Of a stretch of 51,390 nt of DNA, positions 14,762-23,205 are shown in pieces. A model generated the notes under the pieces. The model saw nothing but the letters and a program-made list of their open reading frames with translations, did not search any database and was not told where the DNA came from. The position numbers and the translations under genes are program-made. How positions within the stretch are numbered: the stretch's first letter is position 1; each line of letters starts with the position of its first letter. Origin of the DNA: an uncultured Oscillospiraceae bacterium (lineage in GTDB: Bacteria > Bacillota > Clostridia > Oscillospirales > Oscillospiraceae); the NCBI GenBank assembly GCA_947629795.1, contig CANRFC010000020.1:1-51390 (forward strand). Reading direction: 5' to 3'.

Positions 14762-16138
14762 TCACCTCCAGAACTGGGAGGGGCCGCGGGAGACGAACCG
14801 GCCCTGGCCCTCTGTAAGCCGGCCGTCCTCCAGGACCACTTTTCCGTTGAGGAGGACCGTATCCACCCGGCCCCGGACCTTCACGCCCTCGTAGGGGTCG
14901 TAATCGCAGGCCGAGTGGTTCCCCTGGGCTGAGATGACCCCCTCCGGCCGGGGGTCGTAGACCACCACATCGCCGTCGCTCCCCACCGCCAGGACCCCCT
15001 TTTTTGGGTACATGCCAAAGAGTTTGGCGGGGTTTCCGGCCAGGAGCTCCACCATCCGGGAGAGGTCGATCTTTCCCGCCGCCACGCCGTAGGTGTAGAG
15101 CAGCCGCAGCCGGTCCTCCACCCCCGGCATGCCGTTGGGGATGCGGGAGAAATCCTCCTGCCCCAGGGCCTTCACGGCGGTGGTGAAGGAGCAGTGGTCG
15201 GTGCCCACGGTGTCCACCGTGCCGTCGGCGACCGCCTCCCACAGGGCGGCCACATCGGCCTTGGACCGGGCGGGCGGGGAGAAGACGTACTTGGCGCTCT
15301 CGAAGCCGGGGAGGCCATAGACCGAATCGTCCAGGAGCAGATACTGGGGGCAGGTCTCCACATAGAGCTTCTGCCCCCGCCCCCGGGCGGCGCGCACCAG
15401 CTCCAGGGCCCGGGCGGTGGACAGGTGGACGATGTTCACCGCCGCCCCCGCCAGCTCGGCGATGGCCAGATAGCGGCCCACCGCCTCGGCCTCCACCGCC
15501 GCCGGCCGGGCCAGGGGATGGGCGGCGGGGGAGAGGTGCCCGGCGGCCCGCTGCCCGGCGATGCCCAGTTCCACCAGCTCGCCGTTCTCACAGTGGCAGC
15601 CCAGCACGCCGCCCTCTTGGGCGATGGCCTGCATGGCCTCATAGGCCACCGTGTCGCTTACCCGCATGGCGTAGGCCAGGTAGATCTTGTAGGAGGTGAT
15701 CCCCTGGCGGGTCATCTCAGGCAGCTCGGCCCGGATGGCCTCGTTCCAGTCCTTGATGGTCATATGGAAGGAGTAGTTGCAGCTGGAGCGCCCATCGGCC
15801 CGGGCGTGCCAGGTATCCAGGGCAGACTGGAGGGAGGCCCCCTTCTCCGGCTCGGCAAAGTCCAGCACGGTGGTGGTCCCGCCGAAGATGGCCGAGCGGG
15901 TGCCGCTGACCCAGTCGTCGGCGGTCTCGTTGGGCTTGCCCTTGTTCATCTCAAAGTGGGTGTGGGTGTCGATGCAGCCGGGAAGGACCAGCTTCCCGGC
16001 GCAGTCCAGCACCCGGTCGCCCTCCCGGACCGGCAGGCCGGGTCCTACCTCGCAAATGACCCCCTTATGGAGCCGCAGATCGGCCTGCTGCGGCCCAAAA
16101 GGCAGGACAAGAGTTCCGTTTTTCAGGAGTAGAGACAA
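14762..16138 (-). CDS. Dihydropyrimidinase/D-hydantoinase family amidohydrolase
   Basis: Binuclear metal amidohydrolase of 458 residues that opens cyclic amides such as dihydropyrimidines or hydantoins. Metal ligands are present: CIDTHTHFEM (His-x-His, about 53-62), the carbamylated lysine in SYKIYLAYAM (about 148-157), His in GCHCENGEL and NIVHLST, and Asp in VGTDHCSF. The start is a TTG at 16138 with AAGGGG 9 nt upstream; a further upstream ATG at 16201 lacks a ribosome binding site and overlaps the -35 box. It resembles YgeZ/HyuA, which lies beside xdhABC in E. coli. With the mocA-like and XDH genes here, a role in purine breakdown is more likely than pyrimidine breakdown, since no dihydropyrimidine dehydrogenase is visible. 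Confidence 0.93.
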   Translation of the reverse strand: MSLLLKNGTLVLPFGPQQADLRLHKGVICEVGPGLPVREGDRVLDCAGKLVLPGCIDTHTHFEMNKGKPNETADDWVSGTRSAIFGGTTTVLDFAEPEKGASLQSALDTWHARADGRSSCNYSFHMTIKDWNEAIRAELPEMTRQGITSYKIYLAYAMRVSDTVAYEAMQAIAQEGGVLGCHCENGELVELGIAGQRAAGHLSPAAHPLARPAAVEAEAVGRYLAIAELAGAAVNIVHLSTARALELVRAARGRGQKLYVETCPQYLLLDDSVYGLPGFESAKYVFSPPARSKADVAALWEAVADGTVDTVGTDHCSFTTAVKALGQEDFSRIPNGMPGVEDRLRLLYTYGVAAGKIDLSRMVELLAGNPAKLFGMYPKKGVLAVGSDGDVVVYDPRPEGVISAQGNHSACDYDPYEGVKVRGRVDTVLLNGKVVLEDGRLTEGQGRFVSRGPSQFWR

Positions 16139-16172
16139 GAAAGATCGCCCCTTTCCGGCTTGTTCTACCTGC

Positions 16173-16201
16173 AGTATAACGAAAACAGGGCCCAATTGCA
16201 A
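16173..16201 (-). promoter_or_regulatory. Promoter of the hydantoinase-mocA operon
   Basis: Minus strand TTGCAA (16201-16196), 17-bp spacer, TATACT (16178-16173). The divergent xdhA gene has only a weak candidate (-10 TAAAAT near 16269) and no clear -35, so it may need an activator or another sigma factor. Confidence 0.8.
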
Positions 16202-16307
16202 GGGAAAGCCGCCCCCGCCGCTCCCGGGAAAAATTTATTTTTCCCTTCCCTTTCCTCCCCGGATAGAGTAAAATGAAAGCAAGATGAATGAAAAGGAGGG
16301 ACTCCCT

Positions 16308-18623
16308 ATGGAAGTGGGCAAGAGCGCCATCCGGGTGGACGCCGCCGACAAGGTCTCCGGCGGGGCAAAGTACACCGACGATCTCATCCCGCGGCCCCAT
16401 CTGGTGGCCAAGCTCCTCCACGCTGACATTGCCAACGGCGTGGTCAGGGCCATCCACACCCAGGAGGCCGCCAGGCTCCCCGGGGTGGTGAAGATCGTCA
16501 CCTGTTTCGACGTGCCCGACATCCAGTACCCCACCCCCGGTCATCCCTGGTCCACCGAAACGGCCCACCAGGACGTGTCCGACCGGAAGCTGCTGGAGAC
16601 CCGGGTGCGCTATTACGGGGACGACATCGCCGCCGTGGTGGCCGAGGACGAGGTCTCCGCCCAGCGGGCCCTGAAGGCCATCCGGGTGGAGTACGAGGAA
16701 TACGAGCCCCTTCTGACCACCCAGGCCGCCACGGCGGAGGGGGCCCGGCCCATCCACGACGAGCGGCCCAACAACGTACTGGCCTCCATGGACCTGCGCA
16801 CTCCCATGCCTGAGAGCGACTTCAAAACGGTGGAGGATGTGCTTGCCTGCCCCGCCTACCACCAGTTTGAGGGCCACTACCAGACCCAGATGGTCCAGCA
16901 CTGCCACATCGAGCCCGCCGTGAGCTACGCCTATATGGAGGGCGGAAAGATCGTGGTGGTCTCCTCCACCCAGATCCCCCACATCGTCCGCCGGGTGTGC
17001 GGGCAGGCCCTGGGCATCCCCTGGGGGGATATCCGGGTGATCAAGCCCTACATCGGCGGCGGCTTCGGCAACAAGCAGGAGGTACTCTACGAGCCCCTGA
17101 ACGCCTTCCTCACCCGGGCGGTGGGGGGCCGGTGCGTCAAGCTGGAGCTCACCCGGGAGGAGGTTTTCCAAAATACCCGCTCCCGCCACGCCATCTCCTT
17201 CGACGTGAAGGCGGCGGTGGACGGGGACGGCAACCTCATGGCCCGGTGGGTGAAGGCGGTGTCCAACCAGGGCTCCTATGCCTCCCACGGCCACGCCATT
17301 GTGGCCAACGCCGTCACCGGCTTCCGCCAGCTCTACTTAGACCAGCTGGGCTGCCACGCCGAGGCCTGCACCGTGTACACCAACCTCCCCGCCCCCGGCG
17401 CCATGCGGGGCTACGGCATTCCCCAGGGCGACTTCGCCGGGGAGTGCATGATGGAGGATATCGCCCGGAAGTTCGGCCTGGACCCCTACGAGTTCCGGCT
17501 TCGGAACATCATGCCCCTGGGATACGTGGATCCCTTCAACGGCATCACCTGCCACTCCACCGGTCTCAGGGAATGCATGGAGAAGGGGGCCGAGTTCATC
17601 CACTGGAAGGAGCTGCGGGAGAAGTACCAAAACCAGACCGGCCCGGTGCGCCGGGGGGTGGGCATGGCGGTCTTCTCCTACAAGACCGGGGTGTGGCCCA
17701 TTTCCCTGGAGACCGCCTCGGCCCGGATGGTCCTCAACCAGGACGGCTCGGTCCAGCTCCAGCTGGGAGCCACCGAGATCGGCCAGGGAGGCGACACCGT
17801 CTTCTCCCAGATGGCTGCCGAGAGCATTGGTTTCCCCCTGGAACGGGTCCACATCGTGTCCTTCCAGGATACCGACACCGCCCCCTTTGACACCGGGGCC
17901 TACGCCTCCCGGCAGACCTACGTCACTGGCATGGCCATCAAGCAGACCGGGGAGATCTTCAGGGAAAAGCTCCTCCGGTACGCCTCCGAGATGCTGGAGC
18001 GGCCGACGGCGGAGCTGGACGTCCGAAACGGCGAGATCGTGGACGCCGCCACGGGAGAGCAGGTCCTCAGGATGTACGACCTGGCCCAGGAGAGCTTCTA
18101 CTCCTTCCGCCGCACCGAGCACATCGCCGCCGAGTCCACCCACCAATGCAAGGACAACACCTTCGCCTTCGGCGCCTGCTTTGCCGAGGTGGAGGTGGAT
18201 ATCCCCCTGGGGAAGGTGAAGGTCCTGCGGGTGGTGAACGTCCACGACTCGGGCAAGCTCATCAACCCCAAGCTGGCCGAGGCCCAGGTCCACGGCGGCA
18301 TGTCCATGGGACTGGGCTACGCCCTCTCCGAGGAGATGAAGTTCGACGCCAAGGGCAGGCTCCTCAATGGGAACCTGCTGGACTACAAGCTCCCCACCGC
18401 CATGGACCAGCCCGACCTCACCGCCCTCTTCGTGGAGACCGACGACCCCACCGGGCCCTTCGGCAACAAGGCCCTGGGAGAGCCCCCGGCCATCCCGGTG
18501 GCTCCGGCGGTGCGCAACGCCGTCCTCCACGCCACCGGCGTGGCGGTCAACGACCTGCCCCTGAGCCCCCAGAAGCTGGTGGAGAAATTCACCCAGGCGG
18601 GGCTCATCCATAACGGGAGGTGA
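16308..18623 (+). CDS. xdhA: Xanthine dehydrogenase, molybdenum-binding subunit
   Basis: Large catalytic subunit (771 residues; E. coli XdhA is 752) that oxidises hypoxanthine or xanthine using molybdopterin, in clostridia usually with labile selenium. The N-terminal hammerhead domain holds GKSAIRVDAADKVSGGAKY (3-21). Cofactor-binding stretches are GGGFGNKQE (about 249-257), GAMRGYGIPQG (about 364-374) with the active-site arginine, GATEIGQGGDT near 487-497, and GEPPAIPVAPAVRNA near 724-738 with the catalytic glutamate. ATG at 16308 has AAAAGGAGGG 7 nt upstream. It leads the xdhABC operon in the same gene order as E. coli. Strict substrate (xanthine, hypoxanthine, other N-heterocycle) is not proven. 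Confidence 0.96.
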   Translation: MEVGKSAIRVDAADKVSGGAKYTDDLIPRPHLVAKLLHADIANGVVRAIHTQEAARLPGVVKIVTCFDVPDIQYPTPGHPWSTETAHQDVSDRKLLETRVRYYGDDIAAVVAEDEVSAQRALKAIRVEYEEYEPLLTTQAATAEGARPIHDERPNNVLASMDLRTPMPESDFKTVEDVLACPAYHQFEGHYQTQMVQHCHIEPAVSYAYMEGGKIVVVSSTQIPHIVRRVCGQALGIPWGDIRVIKPYIGGGFGNKQEVLYEPLNAFLTRAVGGRCVKLELTREEVFQNTRSRHAISFDVKAAVDGDGNLMARWVKAVSNQGSYASHGHAIVANAVTGFRQLYLDQLGCHAEACTVYTNLPAPGAMRGYGIPQGDFAGECMMEDIARKFGLDPYEFRLRNIMPLGYVDPFNGITCHSTGLRECMEKGAEFIHWKELREKYQNQTGPVRRGVGMAVFSYKTGVWPISLETASARMVLNQDGSVQLQLGATEIGQGGDTVFSQMAAESIGFPLERVHIVSFQDTDTAPFDTGAYASRQTYVTGMAIKQTGEIFREKLLRYASEMLERPTAELDVRNGEIVDAATGEQVLRMYDLAQESFYSFRRTEHIAAESTHQCKDNTFAFGACFAEVEVDIPLGKVKVLRVVNVHDSGKLINPKLAEAQVHGGMSMGLGYALSEEMKFDAKGRLLNGNLLDYKLPTAMDQPDLTALFVETDDPTGPFGNKALGEPPAIPVAPAVRNAVLHATGVAVNDLPLSPQKLVEKFTQAGLIHNGR

Positions 18624-18628
18624 TATTG

Positions 18629-19510
18629 GTGTACGATATTACATCTGTTTATCAGGCGAAGTCGGTAGACGACGCCATCGCCGCCCTCACTGCCGATCCC
18701 CAGGCGGTGGTCATCGCCGGAGGCACCGACGTGCTCATCAAGATCCGGGAGGGCAAGCTGGCCGGGTGCCGGCTGGTGTCCATCCACGGGCTGACCCAGG
18801 AGCTGGCGGGAGTGACCCTGGCGGAGAACGGGGACGTGGAGATCGGGCCTTTGACCACCTTCCGGGGCTGCACCGAGAGCCCTGTGATCCAAAAGACCGT
18901 CCCCGTCCTGGGGGAGGCCGCCGACACCGCCGGCGGGCCCCAGCTCCGGGCGGCAGGGACCCTGGGGGGCAACCTGTGCAACGGCATCACCTCGGCGGAC
19001 ACCGCCTCCACCCAACTGGCCTTTGGGGCCATCCTCCGGGTCCGGGGTCCCCAAGGGGTCCGGGAAGTGCCCATCTCGGAGTGGTACCAGGGGGTGGGCA
19101 AGGTGGCCCTGGCCCACGACGAGCTGCTGGTGAAGATCGTCATCCCCCAGTCCCACTACCGGGGCTGGAGTGGTCACTACATCAAGTACGCCATGCGAAA
19201 CGCCATGGACATCGCCACCCTGGGGGTGAGCTGCCTGGTGAAGCTCACGGCGGACAAAAGGGGCGTGGAGGACCTGCGCCTGGCCTTCGGCGTGGCGGGG
19301 CCTGTGCCTATGCGGTGCCTGGAGACCGAGCAGGCCATGGTTGGGCTCCCCGTGGAAGAGGCGGCGGAGAAGATCGGTCCCTCCGCCCTGGGAGAGGTCC
19401 AGCCCCGGGACAGCTGGCGGGCGTCCAGGGCCTTCCGGCTCCAGCTGGTGGAGGAGCTCTCCAAGCGGGCCTTTGTGGAGGCCGTCAGGAAGGGAGGCGG
19501 GGCGCTGTGA
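18629..19510 (+). CDS. xdhB: Xanthine dehydrogenase, FAD-binding subunit
   Basis: FAD subunit that passes electrons from the iron-sulfur centres to the acceptor. 293 residues; the closest pattern is E. coli XdhB. Visible: VIAGGTDVLIKIREGKLAG (about 30-48), IGPLTTFRGCTESP, GPQLRAAGTLGGNLCNG with the FAD-contact GGN, TSADTAS, and the C-terminal PRDSWRASRAFRLQLVEEL. Three in-frame non-ATG starts compete (GTG 18620, TTG 18626, GTG 18629); GTG 18629 is 8 nt from GGAGG and gives the family-like N-terminus YDITSVYQAKSV. It begins 5 bp after xdhA. Confidence 0.94.
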   Translation: MYDITSVYQAKSVDDAIAALTADPQAVVIAGGTDVLIKIREGKLAGCRLVSIHGLTQELAGVTLAENGDVEIGPLTTFRGCTESPVIQKTVPVLGEAADTAGGPQLRAAGTLGGNLCNGITSADTASTQLAFGAILRVRGPQGVREVPISEWYQGVGKVALAHDELLVKIVIPQSHYRGWSGHYIKYAMRNAMDIATLGVSCLVKLTADKRGVEDLRLAFGVAGPVPMRCLETEQAMVGLPVEEAAEKIGPSALGEVQPRDSWRASRAFRLQLVEELSKRAFVEAVRKGGGAL

Positions 19511-20001
19511 TGGAGATCTTGAAGTGTACGGTGAACGGCCGACCGGCAGAGCTGGGGGTGGACCCCCGGGAGTCCCTGGCCGACACCCTCCGGGAGCGGC
19601 TGGGCCTCACCAGTGTGAAAAAGGGCTGCGAGGTGGGGGAGTGCGGGGCCTGCACCGTCCTGGTGGACGGGGTGGCTATCGACTCGTGCATCTACCTTGC
19701 GGTGTGGGCCCAGGGGAAGAGCATCCTCACTGTGGAGGGCCTGCGGGACCCGGACACCGGGGAGCTCTCTGACATCCAGAAGGCCTTTGTGGAGGAGGCC
19801 GCCGTCCAGTGCGGCTTCTGCACTCCCGGCATCATCATGTCGGCCGTGGAGATCGTGGGCAGCGGGAAGCAATATACCCGGGAGGAGCTGCGCAAGCTCA
19901 TCTCGGGCCACCTGTGCCGCTGCACCGGCTATGAGAACATCCTCAACGCCGTGGAGCGGGCGGTAAACACCGCCCACGGCTTTGTGGGAAAGGAATCGTA
20001 A
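19510..20001 (+). CDS. xdhC: Xanthine dehydrogenase, iron-sulfur subunit
   Basis: Small electron-transfer subunit with two [2Fe-2S] clusters, 163 residues (E. coli XdhC is 159). Cluster 1 ligands are C40, C45, C48 and C60 in KKGCEVGECGACTVLVDG...DSC; cluster 2 ligands are C101, C104, C136 and C138 in QCGFCTPG and CRCTG. The start codon overlaps the xdhB stop by one base (TGATG). A strong terminator follows 15 bp after the stop and closes the operon. Confidence 0.97.
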   Translation: MEILKCTVNGRPAELGVDPRESLADTLRERLGLTSVKKGCEVGECGACTVLVDGVAIDSCIYLAVWAQGKSILTVEGLRDPDTGELSDIQKAFVEEAAVQCGFCTPGIIMSAVEIVGSGKQYTREELRKLISGHLCRCTGYENILNAVERAVNTAHGFVGKES

Positions 20002-20015
20002 GTGAAATGAAAGAA

Positions 20016-20053
20016 GCCCCTGTCTCCGAGAAACCGGAGACAGGGGCATTTTT
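20016..20053. terminator. Bidirectional terminator between xdhC and the lysine transporter operon
   Basis: Perfect 13-bp stem GCCCCTGTCTCCG (20016-20028) with its complement at 20035-20047, six-nt loop, then ATTTTTT. It serves two convergent operons. Confidence 0.95.
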
Positions 20054-20060
20054 TCGTCCT

Positions 20061-20801
20061 TTACGCGCTGCGGAACCGGGAGAGGAACTCCTGGGTCCGG
20101 GGATTTTTGGGGGCTTCGAAGAGCTGCTGGGGCGTGCCCTCCTCGGCGATGACCCCGCCGTCCATGAAGACCACGTGGGAGCTCACGTCCCGGGCGAAGG
20201 CCATCTCATGGGTGACCACGATCATGGTCATGCCCCGCTGGGCCAGGTCCCGCATCACCGAGAGCACCTCGCCCACCATCTCGGGGTCCAGGGCGGAGGT
20301 GGGCTCGTCAAAGAGGAGGACCTCCGGCTCCATGGCCAGGGCCCGGGCGATGGCCACCCGCTGCTTCTGCCCGCCGGAGATCTGCCGGGGCTTGGCGTTG
20401 ATGTAGGGGGCCATGCCCACCTGCTCCAGATACCGCATGGCGCTGCGCCGGGCGGTCTCGGCGTCCCGCTTGAGGACCTTTCGCTGGCCCACGGTGCAGT
20501 TGTCCAGCACCGTCATGTTGTTGAAGAGGTTGAAGGACTGGAACACCATACCCACCTTGGAGCGGTAGGCGGCGGCGTTCACCCCCCGGTCGGCCACGTT
20601 TTTCCCGTGGAAGAGGATCTCCCCGGAGGTGGGGGTCTCCAGCAGGTTGATGCACCGCAGCAGGGTGGACTTGCCCGAGCCCGAGGGCCCGATGACCGTG
20701 GTCACGTCCCCGGGGGCCACGGTGAAGTCGATGTCCCGCAGGACCACGTTGGCGCCGAAGGATTTGGAGAGGTGGCGCACCTCTAAGATGGGCTCGTTCA
20801 T
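20061..20801 (-). CDS. Polar amino acid (predicted lysine) ABC transporter ATP-binding protein
   Basis: GlnQ/HisP-type ATPase, 246 residues. Walker A is GPSGSGKST (about 38-46), Q-loop [14 protein letters not shown], signature [15 protein letters not shown], Walker [21 protein letters not shown], and the switch histidine in [12 protein letters not shown]. It follows the permease gene by one base and is the last gene of an operon that starts with a lysine riboswitch, so lysine is the likely substrate; the ATPase itself does not show specificity. Confidence 0.96.
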   Translation of the reverse strand: MNEPILEVRHLSKSFGANVVLRDIDFTVAPGDVTTVIGPSGSGKSTLLRCINLLETPTSGEILFHGKNVADRGVNAAAYRSKVGMVFQSFNLFNNMTVLDNCTVGQRKVLKRDAETARRSAMRYLEQVGMAPYINAKPRQISGGQKQRVAIARALAMEPEVLLFDEPTSALDPEMVGEVLSVMRDLAQRGMTMIVVTHEMAFARDVSSHVVFMDGGVIAEEGTPQQLFEAPKNPRTQEFLSRFRSA

Positions 20802-20802
20802 A

Positions 20803-21678
20803 TCAGCGCTCTCCTCTCGTCCGGCCGAATTTCAGATCCTGGGAGGTCCGGTCCCGGAACTCCTTGCTCCGCTCGTCAAAGGGGGTGCCCTTGTCCGGGT
20901 GGGAGTAGGTCCCGGCGGTCATCACCAGGGGGTCGCCCTCCACCAGCTCGTAGCTGTCGGCGCCGTCCATCCGCCTCTCCAGCCACCGCAGGAGGAAGGA
21001 GGCGGAGAGGGTCACGGTGAGGTAGCCCAGCATTTCAATGGCCGCCGAGGGGAAGTACATGTTGTTCACGCCGGTGATGTACCGGTGGAAGGCGAAGAAC
21101 TCGGTAAAGGAGATGATGAACATCACCGAGGTGTCCTTCACGTTGATGATGAAGTTGTTGCCGATCTGGGGCATGATGTTCCGCAAGGCCTGGGGCAGGA
21201 TGACGTTGACCATAGTCTGGAAGTGGTTCATGCCGATGGCCTTGGCCCCCTCGGTCTGACCGGGGTCGATGGAGATGATGCCGCCCCGGACCGACTCGGC
21301 CATATATGCCCCCGTATTGATGGAGACGATGAGGATGGCTGCCGCCCACACGCTGTGCCAATGGACCGAGCTGTTGGTGAAGTAGGGCAGGCCGTAGTAG
21401 ATGAACACCGCCTGGAGCACCATGGGGGTGCCCCGGAAGACCTCCACGTAGACCCGGACGATGACCCGTACCAGCTTCAGCAGGAAGCGCTTGGGGGCGG
21501 GGTCGTTGGGGCCGTAGGGGATGGTGTTCAGGATGCCGCACACCAGGCCGATGACACAGCCGATGGCGGTGGCCACCAGGGCCAGGACAAGGGTACTGCC
21601 CATGCCCCGGAGATAGTTGACCCAGTAGTGGCTCCACAGCTTGACCATGTCCTGGCCCAGCTTCACAAAAACGTTCAC
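20803..21678 (-). CDS. Polar amino acid (predicted lysine) ABC transporter permease
   Basis: HisM-type membrane subunit, 291 residues. Hydrophobic segments begin near 22-45 ([20 protein letters not shown]). The family EAA-like loop is [11 protein letters not shown] near 82-92 and [23 protein letters not shown] near 138-160 (ATPase contact). The start is a GTG at 21678 with AAAGGAG 9 nt upstream. The C-terminus after about 225 is a hydrophilic tail of some 60 residues ([12 protein letters not shown]...), longer than usual in the family. A 258-bp spacer with a duplicated sequence separates it from the binding-protein gene. Confidence 0.94.
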   Translation of the reverse strand: MNVFVKLGQDMVKLWSHYWVNYLRGMGSTLVLALVATAIGCVIGLVCGILNTIPYGPNDPAPKRFLLKLVRVIVRVYVEVFRGTPMVLQAVFIYYGLPYFTNSSVHWHSVWAAAILIVSINTGAYMAESVRGGIISIDPGQTEGAKAIGMNHFQTMVNVILPQALRNIMPQIGNNFIINVKDTSVMFIISFTEFFAFHRYITGVNNMYFPSAAIEMLGYLTVTLSASFLLRWLERRMDGADSYELVEGDPLVMTAGTYSHPDKGTPFDERSKEFRDRTSQDLKFGRTRGER

Positions 21679-21691
21679 GGCAGCAGGCTCC

Positions 21692-21912
21692 TTTCCAACG
21701 AACAGCGGGCAAAATAGGTCCTGTTTTGGTTCACGGCCCCGTCACCGGGCGCAGACCTTCAGGAAATGTCCCACAAACAGAGCGAGAGTAGGTTTTTTGC
21801 TTTTTCAACGAACAGCGAGCAAAACAGGTTTCAATATTGCTCCATGGCTCCGTTACCGGGCGCAGACTTTGGTGCAGCACAACAAATGAAGCGAGAATAA
21901 AGTTCTTTTGCC
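21692..21912 (-). repeat. Two tandem imperfect repeats of about 110 bp inside the transporter operon
   Basis: Copy 1 spans about 21692-21800 and copy 2 about 21801-21912. Both share, in the same order, CAACGAACAGCG-GCAAAA, an AGG anchor, CCGT(C/T)ACCGGGCGCAGAC, CACAA, GCGAGA and a T-rich stretch ending in TTTTTTGC or TTCTTTTGCC. The parts between differ. There is no convincing open frame. It lies between the binding-protein stop and the permease start and would be transcribed with them. Confidence 0.75.
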
Positions 21913-21936
21913 TACTTTTCTTTCAAGAAAAGTAGG
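21911..21936 (-). terminator. Perfect hairpin right after the binding-protein stop
   Basis: CCTACTTTTCTT (21911-21922) pairs fully with AAGAAAAGTAGG (21925-21936), two-nt loop. It touches the stop codon. On the minus strand it is followed by CAAAAG rather than a U run, so it may act as a 3' stabiliser or partial terminator that raises binding protein over permease. Confidence 0.7.
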
Positions 21937-22848
21937 TTAGACCTCGGGCTGGATGGAAATGGCCTCGTCCATCAGGGCGTTGAAGTCGTCCTCGGTCATC
22001 CCGCCCAACACGGCGTCGATGGCGTCCTTCAGGGTGTCGTTGCCCTTCTGGACCGAGATGCCGATGTTCACGTTCTCAGCCCGCTCGGCCTCGTCGGCAA
22101 ACTGGAAGTCCCCGTCGGTGCCCGAGAAGTTGAGCACCACCAGGTTGGGATCCTTGGCCACGGCGCCGTTGGCGGTGGGCAGGTCGGTGCAGATGAAGTC
22201 CACCATGCCGGTCTGGAGGGCCATGATCATGGCCGGGGCGGTGTCGGCGGGAGCCTGGAGCTCGGCGTTCTTGATCTGGGGCAGGCAGGAGTCATACCAG
22301 ATGGTGCCCGACTGGGCGGTGCACTTGCCGGAGAGCTCCTGGATGCTCTTGGCCGAGGCGTTGGGGCTGTCCTTGGTGGTGACGCACACGATGGTGGCGT
22401 AGTAGTAGGGGCCTGCCATATCCACCTCAGCCATCCGGTCGGCAGTCATGGACTGGCCGGCAATGTTGGCGTCCATGCTCCCGGCCTGGACGGCGGGGCA
22501 CAGGGAATCCCAGGCGGAGGAGACGATCTCCAGCTCCCAGCCGTTGGCCTCGGCGATCTTCTTGGCGATCATCACGTCATAGCCGTTGGCGTAGGAGCCG
22601 GGGACGTTGGAGATGGGCACGGCGCCGTTGGAGTCATCCACCTGCATCCAGTTGTAGGGGGCGTAGGCGCACTCCATACCCACGGTGAAGACCCCGTCCT
22701 CGCCCACGCCGGCGGCGGGAGCGGTGCTCTCCGCAGTGGGGGCGCTCTCCACAGGGGCGGGAGTGGCGGTGGCGGCGCTGCCGCCGCCGCAGGCGGTGAG
22801 AGTCAGGCCCAGGGCCAGGGCAAGAGCCAAAATCCTGTTGTTCATCAT
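21937..22848 (-). CDS. Amino acid (predicted lysine) ABC transporter substrate-binding lipoprotein
   Basis: Extracytoplasmic binding protein of the polar amino acid family (SBP_bac_3), 303 residues. Lipobox LTLTAC (Cys20), then an Ala/Thr/Pro/Glu linker to about 50, then VFTVGMECAYAPYNWMQ, the usual start of the ligand domain, GYDVMIAKKIAEANGWELE, and ADRMAEVDMAGPYYYATIV. The first ATG (22848) has AAAGGA about 12 nt upstream. The gene lies behind a lysine riboswitch and terminator, so lysine (or a close analogue) is the predicted ligand. Confidence 0.95.
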   Translation of the reverse strand: MMNNRILALALALGLTLTACGGGSAATATPAPVESAPTAESTAPAAGVGEDGVFTVGMECAYAPYNWMQVDDSNGAVPISNVPGSYANGYDVMIAKKIAEANGWELEIVSSAWDSLCPAVQAGSMDANIAGQSMTADRMAEVDMAGPYYYATIVCVTTKDSPNASAKSIQELSGKCTAQSGTIWYDSCLPQIKNAELQAPADTAPAMIMALQTGMVDFICTDLPTANGAVAKDPNLVVLNFSGTDGDFQFADEAERAENVNIGISVQKGNDTLKDAIDAVLGGMTEDDFNALMDEAISIQPEV

Positions 22849-22914
22849 AGTTGACCAATCCTTTCCATCTGCAATGGGGTTTTGCGACCGGGTCTTCTGA
22901 CGCGCCGTTGCGAC

Positions 22915-22954
22915 AAAAAACCTGGGCGCCTTTTCTATGAAAAGCGCCCAGGTC
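22915..22954 (-). terminator. Expression-platform terminator of the lysine riboswitch
   Basis: Minus strand arms CCTGGGCGC-TTTTC and GAAAA-GGCGCCCAGG, TATGA-type loop, then TTTTTT (22920-22915). It lies between the aptamer (22990-23149) and the ribosome binding site of the binding-protein gene, so ligand binding would cut expression by termination. Confidence 0.93.
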
Positions 22955-22989
22955 GAAATCCCGACAAATGATATGTCCGGTAAGACCAT

Positions 22990-23149
22990 GACAGCGCTTC
23001 ACAGACTTCTGTGACAGTCCGCTGGATGTTCTCCAGCGACCCAGGCAAGCGGTCCCGGACAGGCTCCGCTCCCTTCGGCGGTACTCCCTTTCCCCCGGCG
23101 GCTGTCCGGCCGCGTATTTCGGGGTACTGATGAGGACCGCGCCTCTATC
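22990..23149 (-). promoter_or_regulatory. Lysine riboswitch (L box)
   Basis: Read on the minus strand, the conserved pieces come in the right order: GATAGAGGCGCG at the 5' end, ATCAGTACC, GGGGAAAGG, TACCGCCGAAGG, TTGCCTGGGTCG, GGACTGTCACAG, and TGTGAAGCGCTGTC at the 3' end. P1 pairs GATAG (23149-23145) with CTGTC (22994-22990). The AGAGG, GCCGAAG and ACTGTCA elements are hallmark core positions of the lysine aptamer. A terminator follows. Together they make a transcriptional OFF switch in front of the amino acid transporter. Confidence 0.93.
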
Positions 23150-23166
23150 ATGCTTTGTTGGGGGGT

Positions 23167-23195
23167 ATGTTATCACGGGAAAGGATTTCTGTCAA
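23167..23195 (-). promoter_or_regulatory. Promoter of the lysine riboswitch-transporter operon
   Basis: Minus strand consensus TTGACA (23195-23190), 17-bp spacer, TAACAT (23172-23167). Start of transcription near 23160, about 10 nt before the aptamer. It begins only 11 bp after the yqeB stop. Confidence 0.92.
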
Positions 23196-23205
23196 GAGAA
23201 AATTT

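Noticed and set aside
16212-16228. Possible Noc binding site around CTCCCGGGAAAAAT
   Set aside because: Only the CCCGGG core and one half match; a CCCGGG hexamer is common in GC-rich DNA.
21679-21936. A small protein gene in the duplicated spacer
   Set aside because: No frame is kept between the two copies and no start with a ribosome binding site is found.
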